From NCBI RefSeq assembly GCF_014873145.1, contig NZ_JADBEK010000001.1, positions 3,286,001 through 3,350,000 on the forward strand: 64,000 bases of DNA. The letters run 5' to 3'. Of this stretch, positions 37,061-45,895 are shown piece after piece. The position numbers were made by a program, and so were the translations under genes. The notes under the pieces were generated by a model, which worked only from the letters and a program-made list of their open reading frames with translations, had not been told where the DNA came from and did not search any database. Numbering within the stretch: the first letter of the stretch is position 1; each line of letters opens with the position of its first letter. Origin of the DNA: Nonomuraea angiospora (lineage in GTDB: Bacteria > Actinomycetota > Actinomycetes > Streptosporangiales > Streptosporangiaceae).

Positions 37061-37956
37061 TCCTTGACGCCCCCGATCAGGACGCCCTTGGTGAAGTGCT
37101 TCTGCAGGAACGGGTAGAAGAACAGGATCGGCAGCGTCGCGATCACCACGACCGCGAACTTCAGTCCCTGCTCCGGCGGCACCCAGGTCCGGTCCATCTG
37201 CGACAGGGCGTTGGCCGCGTCGGTGCTGACGAGCTGGCGCACCAGGATCTGCAGCGTCCACTTGTTCGGGTCGGTGATGTAGAGCAGCGGCGACATGTAG
37301 TCGTTCCAGATGCCGACCGCGTAGAAGAGCGAGAACGTCGCGATGATCGGCTTCGACAGCGGCAGGACGATCTTGAAGAAGACGCCCATCTCGTTGCAGC
37401 CGTCGATGCGCGCCGCCTCCTCCAGGGCCTGCGGCAGCTCCTGGAAGAAGCTCTTCACGATGATCAGGTAGAAGGGGTTGATCGCCAGCGGCAGGATCAG
37501 CGCCCAGTAGCTGTCCAGCAGCCCCAGGTCGCGCACCACGAGGTAGGTGGGGATCATGCCGCCGGTGAAGACCAGCGTGAAGATGATCAGGTTCAGCACC
37601 AGCGCGCGACCGGGCAAGTAGCGCTTGGCCAGGGGGTAGGCCATGGTGAACGTCAGCAGCACCTGCACCACCGTGCCCACCGCCGTCACGATCACGGTCG
37701 TGAGCAGGGCGCGGATGAACGCGTCGGTGGCGAAGATGTACTCGTACGACTCCGTGACGAACTTCTCCGGCCACAGGAAGAACGGGCGCGTGGAGATCTC
37801 CGACTCACCGGCGAACGACCCGGCCAGGACGTACAGCAGCGGCAGAACCGTGATCAGCGCCAGGCCGACGAGCACGGCGACGTTGATCGCGTCGAACACC
37901 CGGCTGCCCACGGTGCTGTATTCGGTGTTCAGCTTCTTGTGCTTCATGGTCTTCAT
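37057..37956 (-). CDS. Oligosaccharide ABC importer permease, LplC/YtcP type
   Basis: A 299-residue six-TM permease. The EAA loop is ALEEAARIDGCNEMGVFFKI. LVFTGGMIPTYLVVRDLGLL and the C-terminal PFLQKHFTKGVLIGGVKE are hallmarks of the LplC/YtcP branch, which in Bacillus serves rhamnogalacturonan oligomers. AAGGAG lies eight bases before the ATG. It pairs with the LplB-type permease 12 bases upstream. As in the other islands, no ATPase gene is included. Confidence 0.93.
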   Translation of the reverse strand: MKTMKHKKLNTEYSTVGSRVFDAINVAVLVGLALITVLPLLYVLAGSFAGESEISTRPFFLWPEKFVTESYEYIFATDAFIRALLTTVIVTAVGTVVQVLLTFTMAYPLAKRYLPGRALVLNLIIFTLVFTGGMIPTYLVVRDLGLLDSYWALILPLAINPFYLIIVKSFFQELPQALEEAARIDGCNEMGVFFKIVLPLSKPIIATFSLFYAVGIWNDYMSPLLYITDPNKWTLQILVRQLVSTDAANALSQMDRTWVPPEQGLKFAVVVIATLPILFFYPFLQKHFTKGVLIGGVKE

Positions 37957-37968
37957 GTCAAGGGCTCC

Positions 37969-38943
37969 TTAGAACAGTCCCCGCTGGCCGAGGCGCTTGG
38001 CCAGCCAGTTGGAGCCGAAGATCAGGATGACGCCGGCCACGCCCTTGAACAGGCCGACGGCGGTGGAGTAGCTGATCGCGCCCTGGGTGATGCCGGAGTA
38101 GTAGACGTAGGTGTCGAACACGTCGGCCACCGAGCGGTTCAGCGAGGTGGTCATCAGCCAGATCTGCTCGAAGCCGGAGTCGAGGAGGTTGCCGGAGGCC
38201 AGGATGGCCATGACGACGATCGTGGGGCGGATGGCGGGCAGCGTGACGTGCCAGAGCTGCTTGAAGCGTCCCGCGCCGTCCATGCGCGCCGCCTCGTACA
38301 GCTGCGGGTCCACGCCGGCCAGCGCGGCCAGGTAGATGATCGTGCCCCAGCCGGTCAGCTTCCACAGCTGCTGCAGGATGATCAGCGGCCGGAACCAGTC
38401 CTCCTGCGCCATGTAGTCGATCTTGGACGTGTCACCGAGGAAATCCCGGATCCATCCGGAGAGCACGCCGAAGTCCGCCGCGAACAGTACATAGGTGAGC
38501 GCCGCGACGATCGTCCAGGACAGGAAATGCGGGATGTAGACCAGCGACTGGACCGAGCGCTTGAGGATGTTGATCCGCAGCTCGTTCAGCAGCAGCGCGA
38601 CGACGATCGGCGCCGGGAAGACGATGAGCATGTGCAGCAGCGCCAGGAACAGCGTGTTGAACATCAGCCGGCCGAAGTCGGGGCCGGCGAAGAGCTCCTC
38701 GAAGTGCTTGAACCCGACCCAGGGGCTGCCCGAATAGCCGAGGAACGGCAGGAAGTCCTGGAAGGCGATCGTGACGCCGTACATCGGCAGGTACTTGAAG
38801 AGCGCGAAGTAGACGATGCCCGGAAGGAGCATCAGGTAGAGCCAGCGGTAGCGCCCGAACACGGCGCGCAGCCCCACCCCTGGGCGTCGGTGCCCGGATT
38901 TGCTGGCCGCCTTCGTGGGAGGCGGCGCCAGGTCGGTGGCCAC
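37969..38943 (-). CDS. Oligosaccharide ABC importer permease, LplB/YtcO type
   Basis: A 324-residue six-TM permease with a 25-residue basic N-terminal tail. Its first TM region reads YLMLLPGIVYFALFKYLPMY, and the EAA loop is QLYEAARMDGAGRFKQLWHV. The C-terminus NWLAKRLGQRGLF is typical of LplB-like subunits. It starts at a GTG with AAGGAGG upstream. A perfect 13-bp stem-loop separates it from the SBP gene, which would lower permease expression relative to the binding protein. Confidence 0.93.
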   Translation of the reverse strand: MATDLAPPPTKAASKSGHRRPGVGLRAVFGRYRWLYLMLLPGIVYFALFKYLPMYGVTIAFQDFLPFLGYSGSPWVGFKHFEELFAGPDFGRLMFNTLFLALLHMLIVFPAPIVVALLLNELRINILKRSVQSLVYIPHFLSWTIVAALTYVLFAADFGVLSGWIRDFLGDTSKIDYMAQEDWFRPLIILQQLWKLTGWGTIIYLAALAGVDPQLYEAARMDGAGRFKQLWHVTLPAIRPTIVVMAILASGNLLDSGFEQIWLMTTSLNRSVADVFDTYVYYSGITQGAISYSTAVGLFKGVAGVILIFGSNWLAKRLGQRGLF

Positions 38944-38960
38944 AGCGGCCTCCTTTCATG

Positions 38961-38993
38961 TGAGGGACCCGGGGGCGCGTCCCGGGTCCCTCA
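38961..38993 (-). promoter_or_regulatory. Intra-operon stem-loop between SBP and permease genes
   Basis: Perfect 13-bp arms TGAGGGACCCGGG (38961-38973) and CCCGGGTCCCTCA (38981-38993) with a 7-base loop. It follows the SBP stop and precedes the permease ribosome site. Such structures usually stabilise the upstream message or attenuate downstream transcription, giving excess SBP. Confidence 0.7.
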
Positions 38994-39001
38994 GGGCGAG
39001 G

Positions 39002-40561
39002 TCAGTTCGTCTTGCCGAGCTTGGAGACCAGGTCGTTGACCTCGGTGGCGACCTGCGTGCCACCGCTGTCGTACCAACGCTTGATCTCGCCCTTGAGCTG
39101 CTCCTCGGTGAGCTCACCCGACAGGAACTTGATCCGGGCGTCCGGGATGATCGTGTCGATCTGGGCACCCCGGGACACTGCGGTGGGCGAGACCACCGGC
39201 AGCGCCGGGTTGAAGACGGCCGTCTTGAGGTCCTCGTCCATCAGCTGCTTCTGGAGCTTGAGCATCTCCTTGTACGGCTCCCCGGACGGCGTACGCACGT
39301 AGGCGAGACCTCCGAAGTCGTTCGTGCCCTTGGTGCTGAGCTGGATGAAGGCGTTGTCCACGTCCTTCTGGACGATCTCGACCTTGGGGTCCGTCTCGTT
39401 GATCAGCGACGCGGTGTCACCCTCGACCTTGAAGTTGCGACCCTCGATGCCGTTCTGCAGCAGGACCTGGCCCTCCTTGGTGGCCAGCTTGTCCAGGGTC
39501 TTCAGCACGTTGTCGAGGTCCTGCTCGGTCGGCACGCTCTGCCTGGAGATGGCCAGGACGTCGGCGTAGCCGGTGAACGGGTAGGAGAACTTCTGGCCGT
39601 CGGAGCGCTTGAGGTTGCCGACCATGGCGACCTTGTCGCCGTAGTTCTTCGGGTCATCCTCCCTGAACAGGTCGAGAACCTGCCTGGAGCGGATGTTCAC
39701 GTCGATGATCATGCCGCCCTTGCCCTGGTGGAACGGCTCGTTCCACTTGGCCGAGTCCAGGGTTGCGAAGTCGGGGTTGACCAGGCCCTCGCTGACCATC
39801 TTCTTGAGGAACTTGTTGGCCTCGAGGAACTCTGGGGTGTCGAAACCGGGGACGAGCTTGCCGTTCCGCTCACCCCAGCCGTTCGGGGCGCCGAACCAGG
39901 TCTCCAGCACGTCGTAGGGGCTGGCGCTGGCGTAGTTTCCCGGCCACTTCGGGATGATCAGGCCGTAGGTGTCCTTCTTGCCGTTGCCGTCAGGGTCCTT
40001 CTCCGCGAACGCCTTGGCGATGGTGTAGAGGTCGTCGACCGTCTCGGGCAGCTTCAGGCCCAGCTTGTCCAGCCAGTCCTTGCGAATGATCATCGCCGAG
40101 CGCAGCGACGGGCGCATCCGGTAGAGGCCGTAGATCTTGCCGTTGATGGAGGAGTTCAACGCGGTGCGCTGGTCCGCCGGCTTGAGGTTCGGGTACTTGT
40201 CCAGCTTGCTGGTCAGGTCCCAGAACGCTCCGGCCTCCGCCGCCTTGACGAAGCCCGGCAAGTGCGGGTCCACGACCATGACCTGTGGGAGGTTGCCCGA
40301 GGCGAACGTGACATTGAGCTTGTCGGTGTACTCGGCGTTGGGAACCCAGTTCATCTTGAGCTTCTTGCCGAGGAACTTCTCGACCGCCTGTTGCATCTCG
40401 CCGTTCGGGTCGGGTGCGGTGCCGAACAGCTTGGCCATCACGGTGATCGTGTTGGGGTCGGTCTGAGGCGCGTCACCGCCGCCCGAGCAGGCCGAGGCGG
40501 TGAGTGCAGCCGTGAGCGTTAACACACCGGCCAGAAGCCGGCGACGACGGGATGCGCTCAT
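39002..40561 (-). CDS. Extracellular oligosaccharide-binding lipoprotein, LplA/YtcQ type
   Basis: A 519-residue solute-binding protein, longer than usual sugar SBPs and of the LplA/YtcQ branch. The lipoprotein signal is RRRRLLAGVLTLTAALTASA followed by the acceptor Cys and a Gly-rich linker. The mature part contains KDWLDKLGLKLPETVDDLY and DPDGNGKKDTYGLIIPKWPG, a calcium-loop-like block frequent in this branch. It captures rhamnogalacturonan-derived oligomers for the two permeases downstream (inferred from neighbours). ATG 40561 overlaps the YesL stop (ATGA). Confidence 0.92.
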   Translation of the reverse strand: MSASRRRRLLAGVLTLTAALTASACSGGGDAPQTDPNTITVMAKLFGTAPDPNGEMQQAVEKFLGKKLKMNWVPNAEYTDKLNVTFASGNLPQVMVVDPHLPGFVKAAEAGAFWDLTSKLDKYPNLKPADQRTALNSSINGKIYGLYRMRPSLRSAMIIRKDWLDKLGLKLPETVDDLYTIAKAFAEKDPDGNGKKDTYGLIIPKWPGNYASASPYDVLETWFGAPNGWGERNGKLVPGFDTPEFLEANKFLKKMVSEGLVNPDFATLDSAKWNEPFHQGKGGMIIDVNIRSRQVLDLFREDDPKNYGDKVAMVGNLKRSDGQKFSYPFTGYADVLAISRQSVPTEQDLDNVLKTLDKLATKEGQVLLQNGIEGRNFKVEGDTASLINETDPKVEIVQKDVDNAFIQLSTKGTNDFGGLAYVRTPSGEPYKEMLKLQKQLMDEDLKTAVFNPALPVVSPTAVSRGAQIDTIIPDARIKFLSGELTEEQLKGEIKRWYDSGGTQVATEVNDLVSKLGKTN

Positions 40562-41187
40562 GAGTTCCCTTTCGAATGCAGACGCGCCTCGTTCTCCGCG
40601 AAGAAGCGCTGGCAGAGCCACGTGTTGAGATAGATCCACGCGCCGAAGCTGATCACCGGCGCGAGGATGGGCGCCGCCGAGGTCGCGTAGGCGATGGCCG
40701 AGAGCGCTAGCAGCAACAGCACGGACGAGGCCGGGCGCAGGAGCGCTAGCTGCGCCGCCTTGGGCCAGTAGGCCCGTAGCGGCAGATCGTAGTGCGCGTA
40801 CAGCGGTCCCACGTACGCCCCCACACCGGCCAGTGCGATGAGCGCCACGAAGGTCGCGATCCGCAACGCTCCCATGCTGGGCCCGAGAGCGGAGAGGTAA
40901 AGATAGTTGCCGACCAGGACGATGGCCAGCGCCGCCACGGGAAGGACCAGCAGCGAGGACCGGACGAACTCCCGTCGGTAGACGGTCCAGAATTCGGCCC
41001 AGCCATGAAACGATTCATTACGAGTCCGCCGCCGAGCCAGCGTGTACGCGGCGACGGTGGCGGGCCCCAGCCCGCCGATCACGCCTCCAGCGAGCGTGAA
41101 GACGATCCACATCAGGTTGAGCTGGACCGCCCAGATGAGCTCTGAGCAGGCAGCTTGAAGCCTGATAGACATGGCGGGATGGTTCAT
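40558..41187 (-). CDS. YesL-family membrane protein (DUF624)
   Basis: A 209-residue protein with about five hydrophobic segments, including LMWIVFTLAGGVIGGLGPAT and SSVLLLLALSAIAYATSAAP. The opening pattern of a TM with GGVIGGLGPATVAAYTLARR is the DUF624 signature. In Bacillus, YesL heads the rhamnogalacturonan operon, and the same position is seen here. Its biochemical role is unknown; it may assist the importer. It is the first gene of the unit that runs to the PL26-type lyase. Its promoter and operator are at 41286-41314. Confidence 0.88.
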   Translation of the reverse strand: MNHPAMSIRLQAACSELIWAVQLNLMWIVFTLAGGVIGGLGPATVAAYTLARRRTRNESFHGWAEFWTVYRREFVRSSLLVLPVAALAIVLVGNYLYLSALGPSMGALRIATFVALIALAGVGAYVGPLYAHYDLPLRAYWPKAAQLALLRPASSVLLLLALSAIAYATSAAPILAPVISFGAWIYLNTWLCQRFFAENEARLHSKGNS

Positions 41188-41285
41188 CCGGCACCACCTC
41201 TCGTGGCATGTGCACGGATACGGGGGTGGGGTTGTTGCACCGCGATTCCTGCCCCGTTACAAGCCAGTGAACGGCGGTTGGTGCG

Positions 41286-41314
41286 AAATTAGTGTTGAAT
41301 CGACTCAAAGTCAA
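41286..41314 (-). promoter_or_regulatory. Promoter with LacI operator in its spacer (YesL operon)
   Basis: On the minus strand TTGACT (41309-41314) and TAATTT (41286-41291) are separated by exactly 17 bases. The spacer holds TTGAGTCGATTCAA (plus-strand TTGAATCGACTCAA, 41295-41308), a near-perfect LacI-type palindrome. A bound repressor would exclude RNA polymerase. The -35 box overlaps the yesU-like stop codon. The leader would be about 90 bases. Confidence 0.75.
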
Positions 41315-41967
41315 TGACGAGACACCCGGAGATTTGCGTACTCTCCGATCAGCGGAGCCATCTGCCGGAACCCGACCTTGCCTCCTGCCAGGGCGGGACC
41401 GCCGATCGAGCCGTCGTCCACCCATCGGAACGAGACCAAATCGTTGACCGAGAACGTGATCGCACCGGCCTCGACCTCGAGGCGCATCGCGTACGGGCCC
41501 GCGGCGTCCAGCACCGCGGGCAGCGGGTCGGGACCCTGTGCGACCAGGTGAAAGCCGTGGCTCTTGCGCAGGTTGCAGGTGTGCAGGGCCCGCTCCGAGG
41601 CCCACATCCGGCGGAAATAGGAGACGTGGTAGGCGTCGATGTCGCCGTGGTGATACTGGTCGTACGGGCCGGTGCGGGCGGCCAGGCCCGGGTCGAACAG
41701 GTCCTCGCCGTTCCTGCCGCGGGCATGGAAGAACATGATGGCCAGGCCGGGTTCGCGGACGGGCCAGAAGTCCCACTCGATCCGCACGTCGGCGGGGAAC
41801 TCCTCGGGACACCAGAGCACCAGGTTGGCCGCCTGGCCGTCCGAGGGCGGCCTGAGGCTCTCCAGGCGCAGACGTCCCTGGGGGAAGGAGGTGGCGCCGT
41901 CCCCCTCCAGGCGGAATCCTGCCAGGTCATCGGGGGTGGCCAGGGGGTTGCTGTAGAGCTCGGTCAA
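41311..41967 (-). CDS. YesU-like DUF1961 protein
   Basis: A 218-residue protein with a concanavalin-like beta-sandwich pattern. It contains DVRIEWDFWPVREPGLAIMF followed by FHARGRNGEDLFD, then DQYHHGDIDAYHVSYFRR and GKVGFRQMAPLIGEYANLRV. YesU/DUF1961 proteins accompany rhamnogalacturonan degradation genes; an enzymatic role is not established. The start is a TTG with AAGGAG five bases upstream. A LacI-type operator lies 82 bases upstream, and it may be co-transcribed with the LacI gene. Confidence 0.82.
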   Translation of the reverse strand: MTELYSNPLATPDDLAGFRLEGDGATSFPQGRLRLESLRPPSDGQAANLVLWCPEEFPADVRIEWDFWPVREPGLAIMFFHARGRNGEDLFDPGLAARTGPYDQYHHGDIDAYHVSYFRRMWASERALHTCNLRKSHGFHLVAQGPDPLPAVLDAAGPYAMRLEVEAGAITFSVNDLVSFRWVDDGSIGGPALAGGKVGFRQMAPLIGEYANLRVSRH

Positions 41968-42048
41968 GGGGGCTCCTTCACGGGGTCGCTCGGCTCGCCG
42001 GGAACGCGCGCAGGCCGAACGGGCCGGCGGGCGCGCGGCCGCCGGCGA

Positions 42049-42060
42049 TGAAACGGTTCA
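42049..42060. promoter_or_regulatory. LacI-type operator upstream of the YesU-like gene
   Basis: TGAAACGGTTCA, a 12-base palindrome except for its central pairs, between the LacI gene and the YesU-like gene. It is related to, but not identical with, the TTGAATCG sites at 41295 and 43330. Confidence 0.45.
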
Positions 42061-42071
42061 CGGACGCGGGG

Positions 42072-43091
42072 TCAGGAGCGCCGGTCGAACGCGCTCGACT
42101 CCCGGATCACCAGGTCGGGCTGGAAGATGACCTGCCGGTGCCGGTGCTGCTCCGGGTCGGCGACCTCTTCGAGCAGCAGGTCAATCGCCGTACGTCCGAG
42201 CAGCTCACGGGGCTGCCGGACCGAGGACAGCGGCACCGCGGCGGCCGCGGCGAAGTCGATGTCGTCGTACCCGATGATGGCCAGGTCCTCGGGCACGCGC
42301 AGCCCGTGCGTGGCCATCGCCTGTAAGAAGCCCAGCGCCATCATGTCGTTCGCGCAGAACGCCGCCGTCGGCCGCTCGTCGGCGGGCAGCGCGGCGACGC
42401 GCTCCCCGACGGCCCGGCCCTCGGCGACGGTCAGCGTGGGAGCGGTGGAGGTCAGCAGCTCGACCGCGCCGTCGGCCGCGGCGACGGCGCCGCTGATGCC
42501 CGCGTGCCGGTCGGCCACCTGTCTTATGGACGTCGGCCCGCCGACGAACATGATCCGCCGGTGCCCCCGCTCGATCAGGTGGGCGCCGGCGATCTGGCCG
42601 CCGAGCCGGTCGTCGACCGCCACCGAGCACTGCAGGCCGGTCGCGGGGCTGTCGACCAGCACCACGGGCGTGCCCCGGGCGGCCAGGTCCTCCAGCCAGG
42701 GGCTCTCCATCTCCACCGGGGTGATCAGTATGCCCATGACGCGCTGCTGTTCGAGCTGGTCGAGGTGGCGGCGCTCGCGGCCGGGGTCGCCGGCGCTGTT
42801 GCAGAGCACCACCATCGAGTCGTGGTCGTCGGCCACCGACTCGGCGCCCTGGGCCACGTCCACGAAGAACGGGTTGGAGACGTCGAGCACGACGAGGCCG
42901 ACCGTGCGGCTACGGCCCACCCGCAGGTGGCGGGCCACCTCATTGCGGACGAAGCCCAGTTTCTTGATCGCTTCGAAGACGCGTTCGCGTGTGGCGGGGG
43001 ACACGATCTCCGGGCGGTTGAGCACATTGCTCACCGTGCCCACCGAGACGCGCGCCAGCTGCGCGACCTCCTTGATGTTCCTGGTCGCCAT
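42072..43091 (-). CDS. LacI-family regulator of the rhamnogalacturonan island
   Basis: A 339-residue LacI-family protein. The HTH and hinge are NIKEVAQLARVSVGTVSNVL followed by NRPEIVSPATRERV. The effector domain contains VGLVVLDVSNPFFVDVAQGA, RIMFVGGPTSIRQVADRHAG and IIGYDDIDFAAAAAVPLSSV then RQPR, all usual for the family. Candidate sites are TTGAATCG(A/T)CTCAA at 41295-41308 and 43330-43343, one before the YesL operon and one before this gene. That pattern suggests it represses the island and itself, and is induced by a pectin-derived sugar. Confidence 0.92.
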   Translation of the reverse strand: MATRNIKEVAQLARVSVGTVSNVLNRPEIVSPATRERVFEAIKKLGFVRNEVARHLRVGRSRTVGLVVLDVSNPFFVDVAQGAESVADDHDSMVVLCNSAGDPGRERRHLDQLEQQRVMGILITPVEMESPWLEDLAARGTPVVLVDSPATGLQCSVAVDDRLGGQIAGAHLIERGHRRIMFVGGPTSIRQVADRHAGISGAVAAADGAVELLTSTAPTLTVAEGRAVGERVAALPADERPTAAFCANDMMALGFLQAMATHGLRVPEDLAIIGYDDIDFAAAAAVPLSSVRQPRELLGRTAIDLLLEEVADPEQHRHRQVIFQPDLVIRESSAFDRRS

Positions 43092-43329
43092 CGATCCTCA
43101 CGAGGCCGTGCTGCTTGAAATGCATAATCCGCTACTTGGCGGTGGTCCGCTCGACGCGGCCCACCGAGGTGCTGCGGCGGGCCGCCTTGAAGCGGTCCAC
43201 CGTGGATGCGCCCTACCGCCACCTGCGGCGATCCGCTGGACGCGGTACGCCGTGGGCGCAGGGACACGGACGAACCGCCGATGACGGTCCTCCGCGAACT
43301 CTCGCATCATAGCGGCATTCAAGATTCTT

Positions 43330-43343
43330 TTGAATCGTCTCAA
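43330..43343. promoter_or_regulatory. LacI operator upstream of the regulator gene
   Basis: TTGAATCGTCTCAA differs by one base from the operator at 41295-41308. It lies about 240 bases before the LacI start; a TATGAT-like -10 on the minus strand is at 43306-43311. The 291-base gap 43092-43382 shows no gene that I can support. Confidence 0.6.
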
Positions 43344-43382
43344 ACTCTCAAACCGGTCACAGCGCCCCGTGAAGGGATGAGG

Positions 43383-44039
43383 TCAGGACGGGTCGACGAC
43401 GCGGACGCGGGTCGCGCGGAAGGACGCCGGGGTGTCCCGGAGCACCGCCAGCCTGGGGTCGGGCACCACCAGGAACGGCTCGGTCTCCAGCGCCAGCAGG
43501 GGCGCGAGCCGCCGGTCGGCGCGCAGGGCGTCCATGGCCCGGCGGTCCCCGCCCAGCACCACCCCGTCCAGCTCCCCCAGGTACGGCGTCAGCACCCGAA
43601 CCGCCGTCTCCACCGCGTCGTCGTACGCCTGCGCCGCCTGGTTGCGCCGCCGCCGGGCGAAGCGCTGCTGCGACCACCCGCCCGCCGCCGTGCGCCCCTG
43701 CACCAGCCGCGACCCCACCTTGGAGGCCACCAGCGACGCCCCGGAGAAGACCCCCGCCGCGTAGCCCCCGAGCCGCACCAGGAACACCCCGACCTGCCGC
43801 GCGGCCTGGGCGTGCGTGACGAGCCGGGTGACGTGCGGCGGCCCCGGCGGCGTCATGGGCGGGAACGGCACGTGCAGCTCGGCCAGCGCCCCGTCGTCGG
43901 CGAGCAGCCGCACGACCCGCTCGTCGCCGGTCGCCGTGAAGGGCCCGTGGCGCCCCGCGAACCCGTCGATCCACGGATGCAGGCGCTCCGGCGGCACCGT
44001 GACCCACCGGCCGCCACCCCTCGCCGGACGCGCGCTCAT
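43383..44039 (-). CDS. acVLRF1-family peptidyl-tRNA hydrolase (Vms1-like release factor)
   Basis: A 218-residue protein matching the actinobacterial Vms1-like release factor family. The core reads GVFLVRLGGYAAGVFSGASL, then SKVGSRLVQGRTAAGGWSQQ and RFARRRRNQAAQAYDDAV. The Gly-Gly-x-x-Gln element (GGWSQQ) corresponds to the catalytic GSQ-like loop of Vms1/ANKZF1, which frees nascent chains from peptidyl-tRNA on stalled 60S/50S subunits. The role in ribosome rescue is inferred from that family. ATG 44039 is preferred; an upstream ATG at 44102 would add 21 atypical residues. Confidence 0.8.
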   Translation of the reverse strand: MSARPARGGGRWVTVPPERLHPWIDGFAGRHGPFTATGDERVVRLLADDGALAELHVPFPPMTPPGPPHVTRLVTHAQAARQVGVFLVRLGGYAAGVFSGASLVASKVGSRLVQGRTAAGGWSQQRFARRRRNQAAQAYDDAVETAVRVLTPYLGELDGVVLGGDRRAMDALRADRRLAPLLALETEPFLVVPDPRLAVLRDTPASFRATRVRVVDPS

Positions 44040-44202
44040 GCCCCGAAGGCTAACCGACCGCGCGACCGGGACAACCTGCAAACCGAACGACATCCCCCGC
44101 AACCGGCGGGGGACCTAGAGCGGAAGGTCGGTGAATTTCGCGGGGCTCTGTGGCTTCCGATACGGCCGGATCATTGGATCAGCGCCATGGAGACCCGTGC
44201 CT

Positions 44203-45765
44203 TCAGGCAGGCGAGAAAACGGCCTCCGGCCTGGATGATTCGTTCCGAAAGGTGTAGGCGTATCCGTCCCCCCGTTGCAGCAGGCGGACGTGACGATGAT
44301 TGAGGTCTTCAACAGTCCCGTGGGCGGTGGTGACGTTGAAATATCCGCTGGCGCGGACGGCGACACGACCCGTGTAGGTGCCCTGCTTCTTGCCGGTGGG
44401 GACGAGGGCGGTCACCAGGTCGCCAGTGGCATAACCGAAGAACCGCTTCTGGCGGGGAAGGCGCAAGCGAGGAAAGCCGTGCCGGTCGGTACGAGTACGG
44501 GTGTGGGTGCCGCGGCCGGCGCATCCGGCGACCAACACCGCCGACACGGTTTCGGTGACGGTGTCGAGCTTGCCCACGGCCAAGGCGTCCAGGGTGTGGC
44601 TCTTGGGCAGGCGGTTGCGGGTGCGGTTCCACTTCGTGCGGCCACCCGAGGCCACGTGGGTGGGCAGGCGGGCGTCGAGTTCCTGCCACAGCGCCCAGCG
44701 GGTGGACTGCACCGCAGCGGCGTCCCGCAGAGGAACCTTCGCCTGCGCCAGGATCGCGGCCAGCAGCTTCGGCTTGCGGGCGAGGAAGTCCTCAACCAGT
44801 TGGTTGCCTTTGGCCTGGTTGCAGGGCACGCAGGCCAGGGTCAGGTTGGAGACCCGGTCCGAGCCGCCCAGGCTGCGGGGGTGGATGTGGTCCAGGTTCA
44901 ACGGCACATCCGACAACCCACAGTAGGCGCATCGTCGCCCCCACTTGGCCAGCAGGTACTCGCGAACCTCGGCTCCGTGCAACGTACCGTGCTGGTATTC
45001 CGCCCCGTCCAGGGATCGGCCGGCGCTGAGGGCGTGGGTGTCGAAGGCGACCCGCTCCAGGTGCACCGCCCGCACCGGCGCCCAGCGGCACAGCCGGTCG
45101 ATCCAGGAGACAGTGGTGGCCACCCGATGGCGCAAGGACGGCGGCAGCCACCCCTGGGGGCGGGTGCGGTTGGCAAAGCGCGGCTTGCGATAGCGCAGGT
45201 TCCGGCTGCGGCGGCCACGCCGGTAGGCGGCCCGCTGCCCCATCTTCCTGCGAATCTGGGCGCCGCGATGGTCGAGCCGAATGGCGTAGCGGGCGCGGCG
45301 CTCGCCTGCCTTGGCGGTGAACACGGCGACGCCGGTGTGCCGGGAGCCGGGATCAGTGCCCAGTTCTACCCCGTCTACCTCGCTCTCATCGATGGTGCGG
45401 TCCTTCAATCGGATGACGAACGGTGTACGGCGATGCACCGCGGCACGGCCCTTCTTCAGCAACTGGCGCGCCCTGGCCGAAGTGCAGGGCTGTAGCGGTC
45501 GTCCGCGCTTGTCGAGCACGAACACGTAAGGATGGGACTCACGTCCCTTCTCCCGGACCGGGCGGTCCAGGGTGACGCCCCCTGCGGCAGGTGAACCGCT
45601 GAGGGTCTCCTCTCGCACATGTCCCGCGCCGGGTGCCGCCTTGCGGCGGCCCTCGGCCCCCGTTTCGTCCCTGATCCCGGGGTTGTCTGCTGAACCGAGT
45701 TCCAGAGCAGGCCGCTGAGGAAGCACAGCCTGGTGGGTCATCTGTCCTGCGCGGAACGTAGCCAA
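44203..45765 (-). CDS. iscB: IscB RNA-guided HNH/RuvC endonuclease
   Basis: A 520-residue IscB. After an N-terminal ~75-residue extension comes the PLMP-like domain (VFVLDKRGRPLQPCTSARAR, residues 81-100). RuvC-I is GTDPGSRHTGVAV (Asp138), and the Arg-rich bridge helix is AYRRGRRSRNLRYRKPRF. RuvC-II is HLERVAFDTH (Glu237). The HNH domain has CAYCG, LDHIHPRSLGG (His293) and CVPCNQAKGNQ. RuvC-III is SHTLDALAVG (His390, Asp393). All catalytic residues are present, so it may be active. It is mobile-element cargo that cleaves DNA guided by an omega-RNA encoded upstream. The start is a TTG with AGGAGG about nine bases upstream; ATG 45741 is an alternative. No TnpA transposase is nearby. Confidence 0.93.
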   Translation of the reverse strand: MATFRAGQMTHQAVLPQRPALELGSADNPGIRDETGAEGRRKAAPGAGHVREETLSGSPAAGGVTLDRPVREKGRESHPYVFVLDKRGRPLQPCTSARARQLLKKGRAAVHRRTPFVIRLKDRTIDESEVDGVELGTDPGSRHTGVAVFTAKAGERRARYAIRLDHRGAQIRRKMGQRAAYRRGRRSRNLRYRKPRFANRTRPQGWLPPSLRHRVATTVSWIDRLCRWAPVRAVHLERVAFDTHALSAGRSLDGAEYQHGTLHGAEVREYLLAKWGRRCAYCGLSDVPLNLDHIHPRSLGGSDRVSNLTLACVPCNQAKGNQLVEDFLARKPKLLAAILAQAKVPLRDAAAVQSTRWALWQELDARLPTHVASGGRTKWNRTRNRLPKSHTLDALAVGKLDTVTETVSAVLVAGCAGRGTHTRTRTDRHGFPRLRLPRQKRFFGYATGDLVTALVPTGKKQGTYTGRVAVRASGYFNVTTAHGTVEDLNHRHVRLLQRGDGYAYTFRNESSRPEAVFSPA

Positions 45766-45784
45766 CCTCGGTCACCTCCTACCT

Positions 45785-45895
45785 CGGTGTTGGCTGGTGC
45801 TGGTAACACACGGACTGTCAGCCGTCTCGGCTGAAAGCCCCCACATTCACGTGGGAGATCCGGTTACGGGGCTGGTGAGCAGGGATGACGACATC
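45785..45895 (-). ncRNA. Candidate omega-RNA scaffold of IscB
   Basis: IscB guide RNAs are encoded directly upstream of iscB. The non-coding stretch here has strong hairpins: CAGCCG (45819-45824) with CGGCTG (45828-45833), and CCCAC (45840-45844) with GTGGG (45851-45855). It lies between the shared element end at 45896-45952 and the iscB ribosome site. Boundaries are estimates; the guide would come from the 5' side. The rest of the gap to 46152 holds no gene I can support. Confidence 0.55.

Noticed and set aside
43115..43312. 65-residue plus-strand frame in the LacI/acVLRF1 gap
   Set aside because: No ribosome site, and it overlaps the proposed regulatory region; composition is that of random GC-rich DNA.
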